DNA of 64,000 nt from Pseudoalteromonas galatheae (GCF_005886105.2 NZ_PNCO02000002.1:930001-994000); one strand, 5' to 3'. Shown: positions 9,901 to 20,174, counted from the first letter of the stretch. The notes: generated by a model from the sequence alone, not told the origin. Numbers and translations: made by a program.

Positions 9901-11384
9901 GAGACAATAGTGACATATCAAATTCATTGGTAAAAATCCCTCAAATCGCGATGATGGCTATTCCAGGTCAATCCGCCCCTGTTATTTTTACAGCTGAAGC
10001 AAAAGCTGGTGCCGTTAGTCGCGTAATTTCTAGTAGTTTAACTGATCTCCAAGGAACTATGTATACACAAAGTTTCAACGCATTAGGATTAATAGCAAAA
10101 GATGCTTATGGTAATCCTGTCAGTGGTGCTGAGGTAAAGGTTATTTCTCCAACTCCAGACTCGGGAATTGAAATTTTACCTGGTGACATACATGGCGTAC
10201 CAATAAATGGATTTCGAACGAATAACAGTGGTATTTGGTTAGCCGATATAAAGATGAGTGAGGCCATTCCTACAATAGATGAGTTTGGTAATAAAGATAC
10301 TCAAGGCTTAGCAGAAACTTACGTTATCAATCTTCAAATAGGCTCTAAGGCACTAAAGTACAAATTAGATATTGATATGGGGCCTATTTTACTTACCCAA
10401 AAATCTGACCGGAGAATAACAGCTATTGTGGGACAACCTCTGGAGGAAGAAATAAGCTTCAAGCCACATGGATTTATGCGTAACTCACAATCAGAACCAC
10501 TCACAAGGAAAAAGGCGATGTGGAATGATGTAATGGAGTGGAAACTAACCGGAGAAGGGTATCGCTGGGAAGGGCCTAAGAGTGCATATGCAAGGGACGA
10601 TATCACTAGAATTAAAGACTTCACAAAAGTTATGCCGACTCATCAAAAGGCTGATGATATTCACTTTTCAGTGCTTAATTATGCTGATGAAGGTACAGAA
10701 ATGGAAGTTATAGATAGTAAATTAGTCTGTGAAGAGGATAAGGATATTTGGCAATGCCGAGGTGAAGACCAAGTTCATTATTATGCTCACCGTGCCGGGA
10801 AGGTAAAAGTAACAAACGTCGGTGATTTCTATGCAAACCAGCCCGTTTTTGTTAAAGCTGTAATTCCAGAATACAGACACGGTATTTTCGTGGGTGATAC
10901 GTATGATACTCGATGGGGGATCGTTAGAGAAACGTACTACAAAGACTTAACTGGTTACGCAACAATTTATCCTAAACCAATACAGCTCTCATTCGTTATA
11001 GAAGACCCCTTTGTAAGCGGTAGTGACGATCTATCCAGCTATCCGGGAATTGGAAATGTTAGTGGTATAGACCTTCAAATGCTTAATATCACTATGCCGA
11101 ATGGAACGGTTATTAATGCAAGTAATTTACAAGACTCTATTCAATTAAATCAGTCACCTAACTTTGCTCAGCTATGGCTAGACCACCATCAAATTGGCGT
11201 CATAACAGAGGAAGTTTTGCACCTAAAGCCAGAACACATGCAGCTTATCTATTCACCAAAGGCCTCAGAGCTCAATAAGGGAAGTAATACATTTAAATTA
11301 AGCATATCTGATGCATCAGGCAATAGCGCTGCTGAAGCAAGCTGCACATTTACTTACCCAACGTCAATTAAATGCCAAGAGTAG
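6984..11384 (+). CDS. Secreted multidomain matrixin-type metalloprotease
   Basis: A 1466-residue secreted zinc protease. Residues 1-20 form a signal peptide. The catalytic domain (about 30-235) has the extended metzincin zinc motif HEIGHCIGLAHS (His187, Glu188, His191, His197) and a Met-turn at STMYP (Met205), typical of matrixins. Next come a carboxypeptidase-regulatory-like beta domain (about 242-310), a two-copy module starting KKGLNYFGYP and KKGLNLVSI (about 370-535), an IPT/TIG-like domain near 550-640, a pre-peptidase-like beta domain near 655-745, and several large Ig-like domains to the end. No anchor or sorting signal is visible at the C-terminus. The two-copy module recurs in the giant protein encoded next. 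It probably cuts extracellular proteins, with the beta domains giving binding or reach. Confidence 0.8.
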   Translation: MKIANWICLLLFLVIFPAFGGSPNWQFDSSNQPVPVKWDANNQPYVWSLNESGYPPLEFNVLEQKLREAFATWQTLPDSNVTFSYGGTTPETGKGRGSALGPNIDGYNVISFANTEHEFPEPVLAVCSSTSISKELEITDDNADLNGDGINDIPIGFYPAGTIFDADIFFDGAKVFSDQLVYNVALHEIGHCIGLAHSSLPYSTMYPTQDTDIERGSLLKADDISTLASYMGNADTKTRYGRISGQVLDGVSGRTITGAHVIAVDSDTKESIVGTYSLTNGQYDLFVPIGKYFLKIEPLDSSHVGLEAERLNILVTNPDSTFFEREYYDPKESSYEEGAEEPLLFDVTAGIEISDINFYINQKATSEFKFPLKKGLNYFGYPQLVPFGLTSYDLLSQVSQFIEVNRIERFNTETGGFEFAFMLDGQSQGVEFDIQSGEGYLIASESDGELVFPGGTYCHQFTLKKGLNLVSITCPPSDFDSYQMLEAIGSSETVESIRYYDSNTKAYREARYEGGVIVGDRFDLPHGVALEVRMLVDSGTFQLSKQEISAPIINYISPGVTIPRGYVLISGEGFTAEVGENIVLAGNKRLAVQNASHNSLLVQIPNDIEAGEYMLSVTVNGLKSNEATLSIMPNQVLENSESLTQLLSGMKVRGGIDALGEQDVYTFVALAGSKVNIQLLPLQSRAKLGLQMLNPNGGMLLHRKASVGGTYIAVQNFEIEATGIYTLVISSEMVSAYQLSIDIDAPTGSAKTSVLLGEGQTAVKGTELAEPILLLITDKRGQPVANADVVLTQKSIASEEAKKLQVVKRNSLKKNESAPRPAAANAGLTDTQLESLKSDSYGMVAVKVAAPNLVEDFQLRVSVPGILDIEPILLTVKVISAPVAKINIEKTEQNCGSQCPVGEVLPDPWAVTFLDAQGNGIKDLRVDWLIVSGEGKLGKSASSTTKRTLQVDTDENGKVEVYHKLGDKLYVNGDNSDISNSLVKIPQIAMMAIPGQSAPVIFTAEAKAGAVSRVISSSLTDLQGTMYTQSFNALGLIAKDAYGNPVSGAEVKVISPTPDSGIEILPGDIHGVPINGFRTNNSGIWLADIKMSEAIPTIDEFGNKDTQGLAETYVINLQIGSKALKYKLDIDMGPILLTQKSDRRITAIVGQPLEEEISFKPHGFMRNSQSEPLTRKKAMWNDVMEWKLTGEGYRWEGPKSAYARDDITRIKDFTKVMPTHQKADDIHFSVLNYADEGTEMEVIDSKLVCEEDKDIWQCRGEDQVHYYAHRAGKVKVTNVGDFYANQPVFVKAVIPEYRHGIFVGDTYDTRWGIVRETYYKDLTGYATIYPKPIQLSFVIEDPFVSGSDDLSSYPGIGNVSGIDLQMLNITMPNGTVINASNLQDSIQLNQSPNFAQLWLDHHQIGVITEEVLHLKPEHMQLIYSPKASELNKGSNTFKLSISDASGNSAAEASCTFTYPTSIKCQE

Positions 11385-11391
11385 GGATACA

Positions 11392-14300
11392 ATGAGATTT
11401 AAATCGATAATTATAATTTTATTTTATTTTATTAGCAGCATCTCTGCTATGGCACTAGAAGTACACCCATCTAGCGTACTACTTTCTGACGTGAATACTC
11501 GATCTTTCATTGTCGCGTGGTCTGCACCTGCGGAAAGTCGAGGCACTGTTAATGTGTATTTAGATCCGAAAGGCACTCATCCAGTTTCTTCTACTACACG
11601 TGAAGCACAGTTTACTTACACTGATGATAAAGCAATCAAAAATAAAATGACGGCAATGGGTTTATTTAGGACTCGGGTTAAAGGACTATCCGAAAATACC
11701 TATTACTATTACCAGATACGTCAAGAGGATGGTAATGGTAATGTAAAGCTGGTACCTGAGTCTGGTGCGTTATTTTCTGTAAAGACCATGGCAAAAGAGG
11801 GGGTTGTCTTAAATGACACTGTCGCTGCATATATCGAAGATAAAACGGCTGATAATGCAGTTGGAAACCTTGTTTACTTCTATTTCCCTAATGCCAAATA
11901 CCCGCTGTCACATATTGTGGGAGACTCTTTGCCCGACAATATGGCTGCGGTGAGCCTATCAAACCTTTCAGACGGTGAAACACATATTAACCAGCTAAGC
12001 ACCAATGTAAATATTATTGGCCATTCAGTGCGTGGTTTAGACAATACTCAAGTTAAGTTAGCTGATAACTCACAATTAGGTCGGCTGCAAATATTAGCAA
12101 GCGCTATATCTGTGAATGATAATAAGGATACAGATGGTGACGGTATTCCTGATTGGTATGAGAAGGTAAATGGTTTAAATATTAACGTTGATGACTCGTT
12201 AGGTGATTTAGACAACGATGGATTATCGAATATTGAAGAATTCCAGTTGGGAACAAGTTCGAGCATAGGTGACACAGATGGTGATGGGATAAGTGATTAT
12301 CAAGAAGTCAAGGTTACAGGTACATCGGCAACTAATAGTGACAGTGATAATGATGGCTTATCGGATTACCAAGAGTTGACTGTTTACAAGACTGATGCGC
12401 TTGCAACAGACACGGATGGTGACGGATTCTCTGATAGTGATGAGATAAAGGAGGGGTTTGATCCCAAAGATGACAAAGTGCATCCTCCGTATGCAGACGC
12501 AGACAAGGATGGAATTGCTGACAAGGATGATAACTGCCCAGCATTGCCAAATCCGAGTCAAATAAATACGGATGATGATGAACAAGGTGATGCATGTGAT
12601 GACGATGATGATAATGATGGAATCAAAGATTACAACGATAATGCGCCTCTAGTACCGAACTCAGGTCAAGAAGATAGCGATGGTGATTCAGTCGGTGACG
12701 TTATAGATAATTGCCCATTAGTATCAAATGAAGATCAAAGGGACAATGATACCGATGGGCTAGGAGATCTGTGCGACGACGATGATGACAACGACACTGT
12801 GCTGGACTATCAACAATTGGGAGAGCCTTCAAATCAAGCTTTGCTATTACAGCGCCTTTATAAAGTAGAAAGTGTTAACTTAGAGTATTCAAAGAGCCAA
12901 TCTTCAAAGCTTTACTTTGTAAAACAGTCCATTGATTCTAATCAACAAGTTTTACTGGGAGAGTTTGATCTATCGCTTCATAGGTATACTGAATTTGAGT
13001 TAACTGAAGAAAATAAAAAGATGATTGGCCAGTTGATCACAACTATTGACCCATATAATTGTGAGTGTGTCGTGGTGAATCAACCTAACAGCCAGTTGAA
13101 GCTTACTACCGAAGATGGTGTTTCATATATACGCATTCCTAGCCATACACCTGAGAGGGGAGCTGTTCAGTTTGCCTCCTCTAATGATGGTTCTGCTTAT
13201 AAATCTTACAGCGCACAAGATCACGCTTCGTTGATGAACCTATTGCTATCTGGAAGCGCATTCGTTTCTCATGATAATTGTCAATTCGTCCCTAATAAAG
13301 ATCAGTCTGATGTTGATGAGGATGGAAAAGGGGATGCTTGCGACATATCAGCTCAAGATTTAGATGGTGATGGTATATCAAATGCGAATGATAATTGCCC
13401 ACTAATCCATAATGAATCACAAGAAAACATCGATGGTGACGAGTTTGGGGATGCTTGTGACGAAGACATAGATGGTGACGGCCTTACGAATGATTTAGAG
13501 ATAAACGAGTTATATACTGATCCGCGAAATGCGTATTCATGGTCTAATTCAGTTTCAGATGGAGATGCAGATTTCGATAACGATGGATTTAGTAATCAAC
13601 AAGAATTTGCGCAAGGTACTGGACTTCTTGTTCCAAATATTAAGCTAGTTAAAGGTAGAAATTATATATACTACCCTACCGAGCTATTAGATCTACCGCG
13701 AGCGTCTGAACTGGTGAGACGGTTGGGTGGTAGTGCAAAAGTTCAAGGTGTCTCTACTCTTGGTATAGATGGCAAAGTTACGGCTGAATACACATACGAG
13801 GGTGAAAACTGGGTAGGAGATGATTTTACTTTAGAGCCGATGCAAGCTGTTATTATTGATGCTGTTGAATCGAACATTATTCCAGTTACCGAGAGCGCTA
13901 GTTGTAGTTCCGTCGCTCTTCAATTTGGTATTAACTTTACCGCTTTACCTTGTATAAGGAACGGTCAATCTGCCTTTGGGTTACTGGAGAAGTACGGAGA
14001 AGGAAAACTAGATTCTATTACAGGTGTGAACTCTGACACTGGTTTATATCAAACTGCTAAGTTCGTGAATGGCGAGTTGTCTGGAACGGACTTTCCTTTA
14101 TTGGCTACTCAGGGTTTTAAACTGCAAGTTACCTCACCCTTTATATTAAAATTTCCACCAAGAAGTGAGCATGGAGTTACATTAACAAATATCGAAGATA
14201 TCAGAATTGTCTCATCGTCGAAGATCGATATTTTTGGATTTATTGATACTCAATCTGGAGTACTTTTAATTAATGGAGAAGCGGTTCAGATCCGTGATGG

Positions 14301-17300
14301 AAGTTTTAGACTGAATAATTTTAAATTAACAGAAGGTGAAAACAGTATTGTATTAAAGGGAAGAGACGCAAATGGAGGTACCATTTATTTAGAGTTCTCA
14401 GTGAAATATGCAAAACCACCTTTATTTGATATCACTTCCCAAACAGATGGGCAGCTTCTTTACGCCAAATCTGTCACAGTAGCAGGAAAGCAAGAGGGAG
14501 CAGAGCGCATTGTAGTTAATGGTATTGAAGGGGTATTAAATGGTGACCTGTTCACTGTGTTTCCTGTACCACTGTCTGCTGGTGAAAATAAACTAAAAAT
14601 TGTTGCGTATGGTAAGTTCGGTGTAACGGCTGAGAAAACGATAAATTTGCGAGCTGAACCTCGTCTACTTACTTTACCAGCAGGAAGCGCCGAAGAAATT
14701 GAGCTATTTCAAAGCTTAAAAGTAAGTGATAAATGGCGGATCACACTTCCTGAATATATAACAGTTGACTTCGACGGTAAACAGGTATTTGCGAGCAAAG
14801 CCTTTATAGAGAACGCCTATCCAAAGTTATCTACTTATGGGTTTAAAGCAAGTATTACAGATAATGATCCCTCAATAAATCCAAGTTTGGGGATTAAGTT
14901 TGAGTCTATTGGTAGTGATCCTACATACGGTGTTTATCAATTTAGTGTTCCTATGACTTTGAAAAATGCATTCATTAAGGCTAATTATACTGAAGAAGCT
15001 TGGATTCAGCTAACTTTGGTTAAGCCTAATGGCGGCGCCGCTATGGTAGTTACCTCACACCAAGATGGTGAAGTGGAAAGTTCACCCAATACTAGATATC
15101 AAGGTTATGTAATTGCTGCGGAAACACTAAAGTATAAAGGTAAAAATATAGATATTCAGGAAGGTTTTTTTGATATTCCAGTTAACCTTGAACCGGGTCG
15201 AAATTATTTGGAGTTTGAGCTCAGCCGAAATGGAGTACTTAGCACCGAAATATATCGACTAGACTATTATCCAGATGAATACCCCCAAATTAAGGTGTTT
15301 TCACATAGCCATGACCAACATGTTTCATCTAATAATATCGTATTATCAGGCTCAGTTTCTGAACTCAATGCTTTGCTATCGGTGAATGGTCGAACTGTCG
15401 CACTGGAGGATGGTCGTTTTTCCGTAGATATCCCCATTACCGAAGAAGAAAATTGGATTACGATCAATGCAGAGTATGAAGGAAGAGTTAGCGTATATAA
15501 ACTTAAAGTAAATAAACGCACTTATACAGCCAAATATTCAAACCTACTTGATAGGGAAATAATTCATACCGCATGGCCTTCCATAAAAGTATCAACTTCA
15601 TCTGGGTTAAAAAGAGCTAGGTTTAATAATGGTTCGTGGGTAGAAGCTATAGATGAAAATTCTGTTCAGTTTGATTTCACATTTGAAAGTGGGTTGAAAG
15701 AAGGAAAAAATACAGTCTTAACCGAACTTGAATTTAAGGATGGCTCAATTCAAAAGCTAACGAGAGTTTTGCGATATGAGAAATACGCTTTTGATTTAAA
15801 AGTACTTACCCCAGATACTATCAGGTTACCGCTAAAAATAGACGAAGCACTATATTCAAAAGCTAAACGTTTTAGGTTTGCATTAGGGTGGACTAGAAGC
15901 TTAGAGTCTGGTTTATTTCAGGCTCCTACCCCTGCAAGTAAAGGAACTACTAATGGAGCCTATGGCAGAATAGATGAGGGGACTATAGTAGATGATCTCG
16001 GTGTAGACGAACTGGGTCAGCGAACGATCATTTTAGAGTTTCCTTATGAAATATACCAAATCTTAGTGACGCAAGGCGAGTTAGTTGATGATGCATCAAC
16101 GATCCGAGTGTTTGATGATGCAGGCGAGCAAATATATTACCAATCAATACATTATTTATCCGAATTTATTGAAATAAATGAGGAGCCAAAGGTAATTCTA
16201 TGGAGCCATAGAGATAATGGTATTGTACGGTCAACGAGTACATCGGTGTTAGCATCTGTAGTGAATTTTATTCCTGAAAAAGCTACTTTGAATGGTAAGC
16301 CATTAAAAATAAAAAGACAGGTTTTAAATAATGATGTAAATGAATACTTTCTGATGGGGGGGAGAGTTGATTCTCTGTTGGAGAATTATGAAATAATGGT
16401 TAGTAATGCTAGTGGGGTTCAAGTTGGTAAGCGTTTTAGTCTTAACTTTGAACCTTATAAGTATACTTTAGTTGCTGGTCAAAATCTTTATAGTTATCCA
16501 AGAGATGAAATTATTACATTTAATGAACCTGAGTATGTTTTCTCTCGAGATCGTGTTGAAAGAAACCATTCTGAAGTTAATATGAAGTCACTTGTTCAAA
16601 TGGATTCTAATCAAAGTAACATAGACGGGATTTATATTGGAAAAGTCATTGTTGGGCTAAAAACTAATGAAGGTGGTGCCACGACAGGGAAGAAGCGAGT
16701 AAATCATTATGTCAATTTGCCAGATAACAGATCTCCCATAACAAATAGTCGGAACTATTTAAGTTACGTTGATGTTTTGGGCACGCCTGATTCTGTTCCT
16801 GATATTATTTTAAAAGAGCCGATGGACGGAGGAGAAACATACTTCTCTGTGGTTAGGGTAAAAATTGATACTAATAATGACAAACTTGCTGATGTCTATA
16901 TCAATGGTCTTCCTGCGAAAAAATATTTTATAGGAGAGGGTGGTTATGTGAGTGTTATATCAGATTTCGATTCTTATCATTATTTGGACCTACCGTTAGA
17001 GCTAGGTGATAACGAGGTAAAGATAACCGCACACTCTACTTTAAATGATAACGTGTCTGAAAAAACAGTCGTATTTAAGCGTAAGGCGATGCCGAAACCG
17101 GCCTTTGAGATAGGCACTCCTAGGCAAAATGAGTTATTTAAAGTATTTAACGAGGGAGCTAAGCCTGTAACAATAGACGGGATAATAGATGTTTCAATTC
17201 CGGTTAATAAGGTACTGGTTGATGGTGTAGAGGTGACTCTTCGCAAGGATGGTAACTTTTTATATACCTCAGAGTATAGAGTTGGTGACCACCAAATCGT

Positions 17301-19575
17301 AGTGGAAGCCATTAACGACGCAGGGTCAACACAAAAGGTTGTTAACTTTTCCGTTGCTTTTGGCAGTCCAACATTAAAGCTAGACTCACCTAACGAGGCT
17401 GAGTTAAATACAATGTCCGAAAAGATATTAATTCACGGCTCGGTGGACGATAAGAATGCCCAACTGACAATCAATGGAACCCCTATTTCGGTCGACTCTC
17501 AGGTAGGAGATTTCGAGTTGGAATACTATCTAAACCAAGGGGAAAATATGATACAGATCGTTGCTACGAATAAGTTTGGAGAGAGTAAAAAACTACTAGT
17601 AGTCAACAGAGTTGTTGCGGATGAATCCCACCTTGAAGTTAGAATTGATGATCCTGCTCAAAAAGAGTGGCAGTTGAAAACAACAAGTGATGTGATATCA
17701 CAGTTAAACCGTTATCGAACTTCTTTTATGGACCCACTCCCACATGGGATTCAGGTCAATTTTACTTATAAGAAACTGTTGGGTTCACCTGCAGATACTA
17801 TAGTGTTTGATTATCACGTGTATGTAGGCCAATCGACACGTCCAGGTATGTATACAATACCCGTAGCAATCGATTTGCTTGATGCTAGTGGTAACACAGT
17901 ACATACACATTTCTTGAATATCTTTTTGTATGTAGGGATAGCAAGGCTCCAAGTCAGTTTTGACAATCTAAGGCAAGAACAGAAAATAGGTACAAATGAA
18001 TTTCAAGTACGTGGAAAGGTTAACGATCCGGAGGCTACCTTAGATATTAATGAGCAAAGTGTGGTTCTCACTGAACATGGAGATTTCTCACATACACTAT
18101 TATTGAGTGAAGGTATTAATCAAATAGTGGTTCGCGCCTCAACGGCTGAGCAACACGTGAATAAAACGATTATTGTAAGTGTTGATACGGATGAGCTCAT
18201 ACTAAATATGCAATCTCCTACTGAACAGGAGGGTTATTCGCAATCAGAAGTGTTATTTAAAGGCAGTATTAGCGACCCTCTGGCATCTGTGATTATTCAA
18301 GGGCATCAGGCTACTGTTGATGCTCAAGGAGAGTTCTATAAGCGAATCAAGTTTGCAGAAGGTAAACATCAAGTTTTCATCGATGCGACTAATGGTTATA
18401 AATCTGTCCGTAAAAGCGTCAGTTTTGAAGTATTACCTCAGCCACTATCATTTGAAATATTTAGTCCAGTTGAAGGGGCTGAGTTTGACAAAGGGGAGGT
18501 AACTATTAATGGTCAAGTGTCTCATGCAGACGCAAAAGTTACAGTCGATGGAAAGCTTGCCGATGTAGATTCTATAGGGGCATTTTCGGTAACTTTAAAT
18601 TTGGATTCTGGTGAGCACCGTTTGCAAATCAAAGCTGAACGTAATGGCAAACTGGTAGAAAAGTATTTGATGCTAAAAGTTCGTGCGAGTTCTCAATCTG
18701 AATATATTGAACTAATACAAGGTGGCGTGAGTGAAGTTATAACTTATGAGGTGCCCTTAACAAGTGAGCAAAGAGCATTAGTCAGAAGATATTCATATAG
18801 TTTGTCATTAAGACCTTATGGGACAAACTTTCAGATACTTAGAGTCTATGGTACACGCTCAGGAATTGGGTTCGATTATCAATATAGTGCTTCACAGAAT
18901 GCTGCAATTGATCGATACCCGATTGAGTTAACTTTGACTCTAAAGGATTCATCTAATGCGACGATTAGTTCTGAAATCGTAGATCTTATATTGGTTGTTC
19001 AAGACGATAACCCTGAACAGTTAGACCTTGAGATTATTTCTCCAGAGCCAAACTCAATAATTAACTCAAACTCTGTAACTATCATGGGTCGTGTCAATCA
19101 AGTAGATGCATTAGTAAGAGTAAATAACGAAAACACAGATATACAAAATGACGGGACTTTCACCAAGCGTTTAGAGCTTAGCGATGGTCAACATCAAATC
19201 ATGATAGTTGCTGAGTTCGAAGGACAACATCAAAGTAAAATCATTCCGCTCAGTGTAGATGGCAGCACACCTAGGGTTATTGTTAATGTTGCTGCGGGAC
19301 AGTCCGTTCCTGTTACTGTAAATGTATCGGCCTCTCAAAATGTGATGTCGCAGGTACGAAATTTGTTTAGTCAGTTTTCGAATATGCCTGCTGGTGTGAA
19401 AATTGATACTACGGGAGCGTCCTTTGTTGACAGTGAGACAATAAGAATGAGTTATAACTTAACTACGCAAAATCAAATATCTGGGGCAGAAATCAATGTA
19501 GTTATCACTTTGAAAGATGGGGCTGATAATGCTCTACTTGACTATCCAGTTATTTTCGAAGTGAACCCAAGATAA
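11392..19575 (+). CDS. Giant secreted TSP3-repeat and Ig-repeat protein
   Basis: A 2727-residue exported protein. The ATG at 11392 is chosen because it gives a clear signal peptide (MRFKSIIIILFYFISSISA) and has AGGGA just upstream; an in-frame start at 11311 would lie inside the previous gene. After a fibronectin III-like domain come two blocks of thrombospondin type 3 calcium repeats (about 245-470 and 625-745, with many DTDGDGI-type motifs). These are followed by the two-copy KGRNYIYYP module (about 749-925) shared with the matrixin. The rest is many Ig-like units of the form V.VNG...V...G.F....L..G.N.I.I.A. No LPXTG, PEP-CTERM or type I secretion signal is evident. Such proteins are usually calcium-stiffened adhesins or scaffolds. 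The tight spacing to the protease gene suggests a shared task. Confidence 0.75.
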   Translation: MRFKSIIIILFYFISSISAMALEVHPSSVLLSDVNTRSFIVAWSAPAESRGTVNVYLDPKGTHPVSSTTREAQFTYTDDKAIKNKMTAMGLFRTRVKGLSENTYYYYQIRQEDGNGNVKLVPESGALFSVKTMAKEGVVLNDTVAAYIEDKTADNAVGNLVYFYFPNAKYPLSHIVGDSLPDNMAAVSLSNLSDGETHINQLSTNVNIIGHSVRGLDNTQVKLADNSQLGRLQILASAISVNDNKDTDGDGIPDWYEKVNGLNINVDDSLGDLDNDGLSNIEEFQLGTSSSIGDTDGDGISDYQEVKVTGTSATNSDSDNDGLSDYQELTVYKTDALATDTDGDGFSDSDEIKEGFDPKDDKVHPPYADADKDGIADKDDNCPALPNPSQINTDDDEQGDACDDDDDNDGIKDYNDNAPLVPNSGQEDSDGDSVGDVIDNCPLVSNEDQRDNDTDGLGDLCDDDDDNDTVLDYQQLGEPSNQALLLQRLYKVESVNLEYSKSQSSKLYFVKQSIDSNQQVLLGEFDLSLHRYTEFELTEENKKMIGQLITTIDPYNCECVVVNQPNSQLKLTTEDGVSYIRIPSHTPERGAVQFASSNDGSAYKSYSAQDHASLMNLLLSGSAFVSHDNCQFVPNKDQSDVDEDGKGDACDISAQDLDGDGISNANDNCPLIHNESQENIDGDEFGDACDEDIDGDGLTNDLEINELYTDPRNAYSWSNSVSDGDADFDNDGFSNQQEFAQGTGLLVPNIKLVKGRNYIYYPTELLDLPRASELVRRLGGSAKVQGVSTLGIDGKVTAEYTYEGENWVGDDFTLEPMQAVIIDAVESNIIPVTESASCSSVALQFGINFTALPCIRNGQSAFGLLEKYGEGKLDSITGVNSDTGLYQTAKFVNGELSGTDFPLLATQGFKLQVTSPFILKFPPRSEHGVTLTNIEDIRIVSSSKIDIFGFIDTQSGVLLINGEAVQIRDGSFRLNNFKLTEGENSIVLKGRDANGGTIYLEFSVKYAKPPLFDITSQTDGQLLYAKSVTVAGKQEGAERIVVNGIEGVLNGDLFTVFPVPLSAGENKLKIVAYGKFGVTAEKTINLRAEPRLLTLPAGSAEEIELFQSLKVSDKWRITLPEYITVDFDGKQVFASKAFIENAYPKLSTYGFKASITDNDPSINPSLGIKFESIGSDPTYGVYQFSVPMTLKNAFIKANYTEEAWIQLTLVKPNGGAAMVVTSHQDGEVESSPNTRYQGYVIAAETLKYKGKNIDIQEGFFDIPVNLEPGRNYLEFELSRNGVLSTEIYRLDYYPDEYPQIKVFSHSHDQHVSSNNIVLSGSVSELNALLSVNGRTVALEDGRFSVDIPITEEENWITINAEYEGRVSVYKLKVNKRTYTAKYSNLLDREIIHTAWPSIKVSTSSGLKRARFNNGSWVEAIDENSVQFDFTFESGLKEGKNTVLTELEFKDGSIQKLTRVLRYEKYAFDLKVLTPDTIRLPLKIDEALYSKAKRFRFALGWTRSLESGLFQAPTPASKGTTNGAYGRIDEGTIVDDLGVDELGQRTIILEFPYEIYQILVTQGELVDDASTIRVFDDAGEQIYYQSIHYLSEFIEINEEPKVILWSHRDNGIVRSTSTSVLASVVNFIPEKATLNGKPLKIKRQVLNNDVNEYFLMGGRVDSLLENYEIMVSNASGVQVGKRFSLNFEPYKYTLVAGQNLYSYPRDEIITFNEPEYVFSRDRVERNHSEVNMKSLVQMDSNQSNIDGIYIGKVIVGLKTNEGGATTGKKRVNHYVNLPDNRSPITNSRNYLSYVDVLGTPDSVPDIILKEPMDGGETYFSVVRVKIDTNNDKLADVYINGLPAKKYFIGEGGYVSVISDFDSYHYLDLPLELGDNEVKITAHSTLNDNVSEKTVVFKRKAMPKPAFEIGTPRQNELFKVFNEGAKPVTIDGIIDVSIPVNKVLVDGVEVTLRKDGNFLYTSEYRVGDHQIVVEAINDAGSTQKVVNFSVAFGSPTLKLDSPNEAELNTMSEKILIHGSVDDKNAQLTINGTPISVDSQVGDFELEYYLNQGENMIQIVATNKFGESKKLLVVNRVVADESHLEVRIDDPAQKEWQLKTTSDVISQLNRYRTSFMDPLPHGIQVNFTYKKLLGSPADTIVFDYHVYVGQSTRPGMYTIPVAIDLLDASGNTVHTHFLNIFLYVGIARLQVSFDNLRQEQKIGTNEFQVRGKVNDPEATLDINEQSVVLTEHGDFSHTLLLSEGINQIVVRASTAEQHVNKTIIVSVDTDELILNMQSPTEQEGYSQSEVLFKGSISDPLASVIIQGHQATVDAQGEFYKRIKFAEGKHQVFIDATNGYKSVRKSVSFEVLPQPLSFEIFSPVEGAEFDKGEVTINGQVSHADAKVTVDGKLADVDSIGAFSVTLNLDSGEHRLQIKAERNGKLVEKYLMLKVRASSQSEYIELIQGGVSEVITYEVPLTSEQRALVRRYSYSLSLRPYGTNFQILRVYGTRSGIGFDYQYSASQNAAIDRYPIELTLTLKDSSNATISSEIVDLILVVQDDNPEQLDLEIISPEPNSIINSNSVTIMGRVNQVDALVRVNNENTDIQNDGTFTKRLELSDGQHQIMIVAEFEGQHQSKIIPLSVDGSTPRVIVNVAAGQSVPVTVNVSASQNVMSQVRNLFSQFSNMPAGVKIDTTGASFVDSETIRMSYNLTTQNQISGAEINVVITLKDGADNALLDYPVIFEVNPR

Positions 19576-19580
19576 AGGAA

Positions 19581-20174
19581 ATGAAATTGGAGCGTCCTTT
19601 TAGGAAATTAGCTATAGCGCTGCTCATTGGCTGTGCACTGATTGGTGCCAGCCTACTGGTGCCCTTTAAGATATATTTAACGTCTGATCGGGCTTATTCA
19701 GGAGTTTTAGTTGAATTAATAGATAAAGAAGGAAAAGCGATAGACTCATTTATCGTCGACAATCAGTTGCAACTAGATTCGTTTTACTTAGTAAAACTAC
19801 TTGTAGATGGAGTTTCCTTACACTTGGTTCATCCATTATTAAAAGCCCAAAATATTGAACTAAATTGGGGGCATTTTTATTCAAAAAATCTTAATGTTAC
19901 TCTAGTGTGTTGGTGCGCAGATAAGAGCTACCCAAAGCAGGAAGATTTGGTTGCAGTGTTTGCGCACTTTGCAGACATCAAGTCGCAGTATATTCCCAAA
20001 GTGCCTCAAATGATACGAAGAGAATCGGTTGCTGAACATAGTAAAGCGCTTTATATGCTCGTTGCTGTAGCCAGTGATAGAGTAGGTGAAGGAAGAAAGT
20101 TAAATAAGCGCAATGTTAGAGAAAGAAAAAATATAATGGCTGAGGTCATTGATATGATATATATAGATCCGTAA
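19581..20174 (+). CDS. Membrane-anchored hypothetical protein
   Basis: A 197-residue protein with one N-terminal transmembrane segment (about residues 10-30, LAIALLIGCALIGASLLVPF) and a soluble, probably periplasmic, remainder containing a CWC motif. The segment could also be an uncleaved signal. It starts six bases after the giant gene with AAAGGA very close to the ATG. No family was recognised. It is the last gene of the run; the next gene is convergent. A role in assembling or tethering the large secreted proteins is possible but unsupported beyond its position. Confidence 0.55.
   Translation: MKLERPFRKLAIALLIGCALIGASLLVPFKIYLTSDRAYSGVLVELIDKEGKAIDSFIVDNQLQLDSFYLVKLLVDGVSLHLVHPLLKAQNIELNWGHFYSKNLNVTLVCWCADKSYPKQEDLVAVFAHFADIKSQYIPKVPQMIRRESVAEHSKALYMLVAVASDRVGEGRKLNKRNVRERKNIMAEVIDMIYIDP

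Noticed and set aside
11311..11391. Upstream start for the giant protein
   Set aside because: It lies inside the matrixin gene, and the start at 11392 gives a signal peptide with a ribosome binding site.
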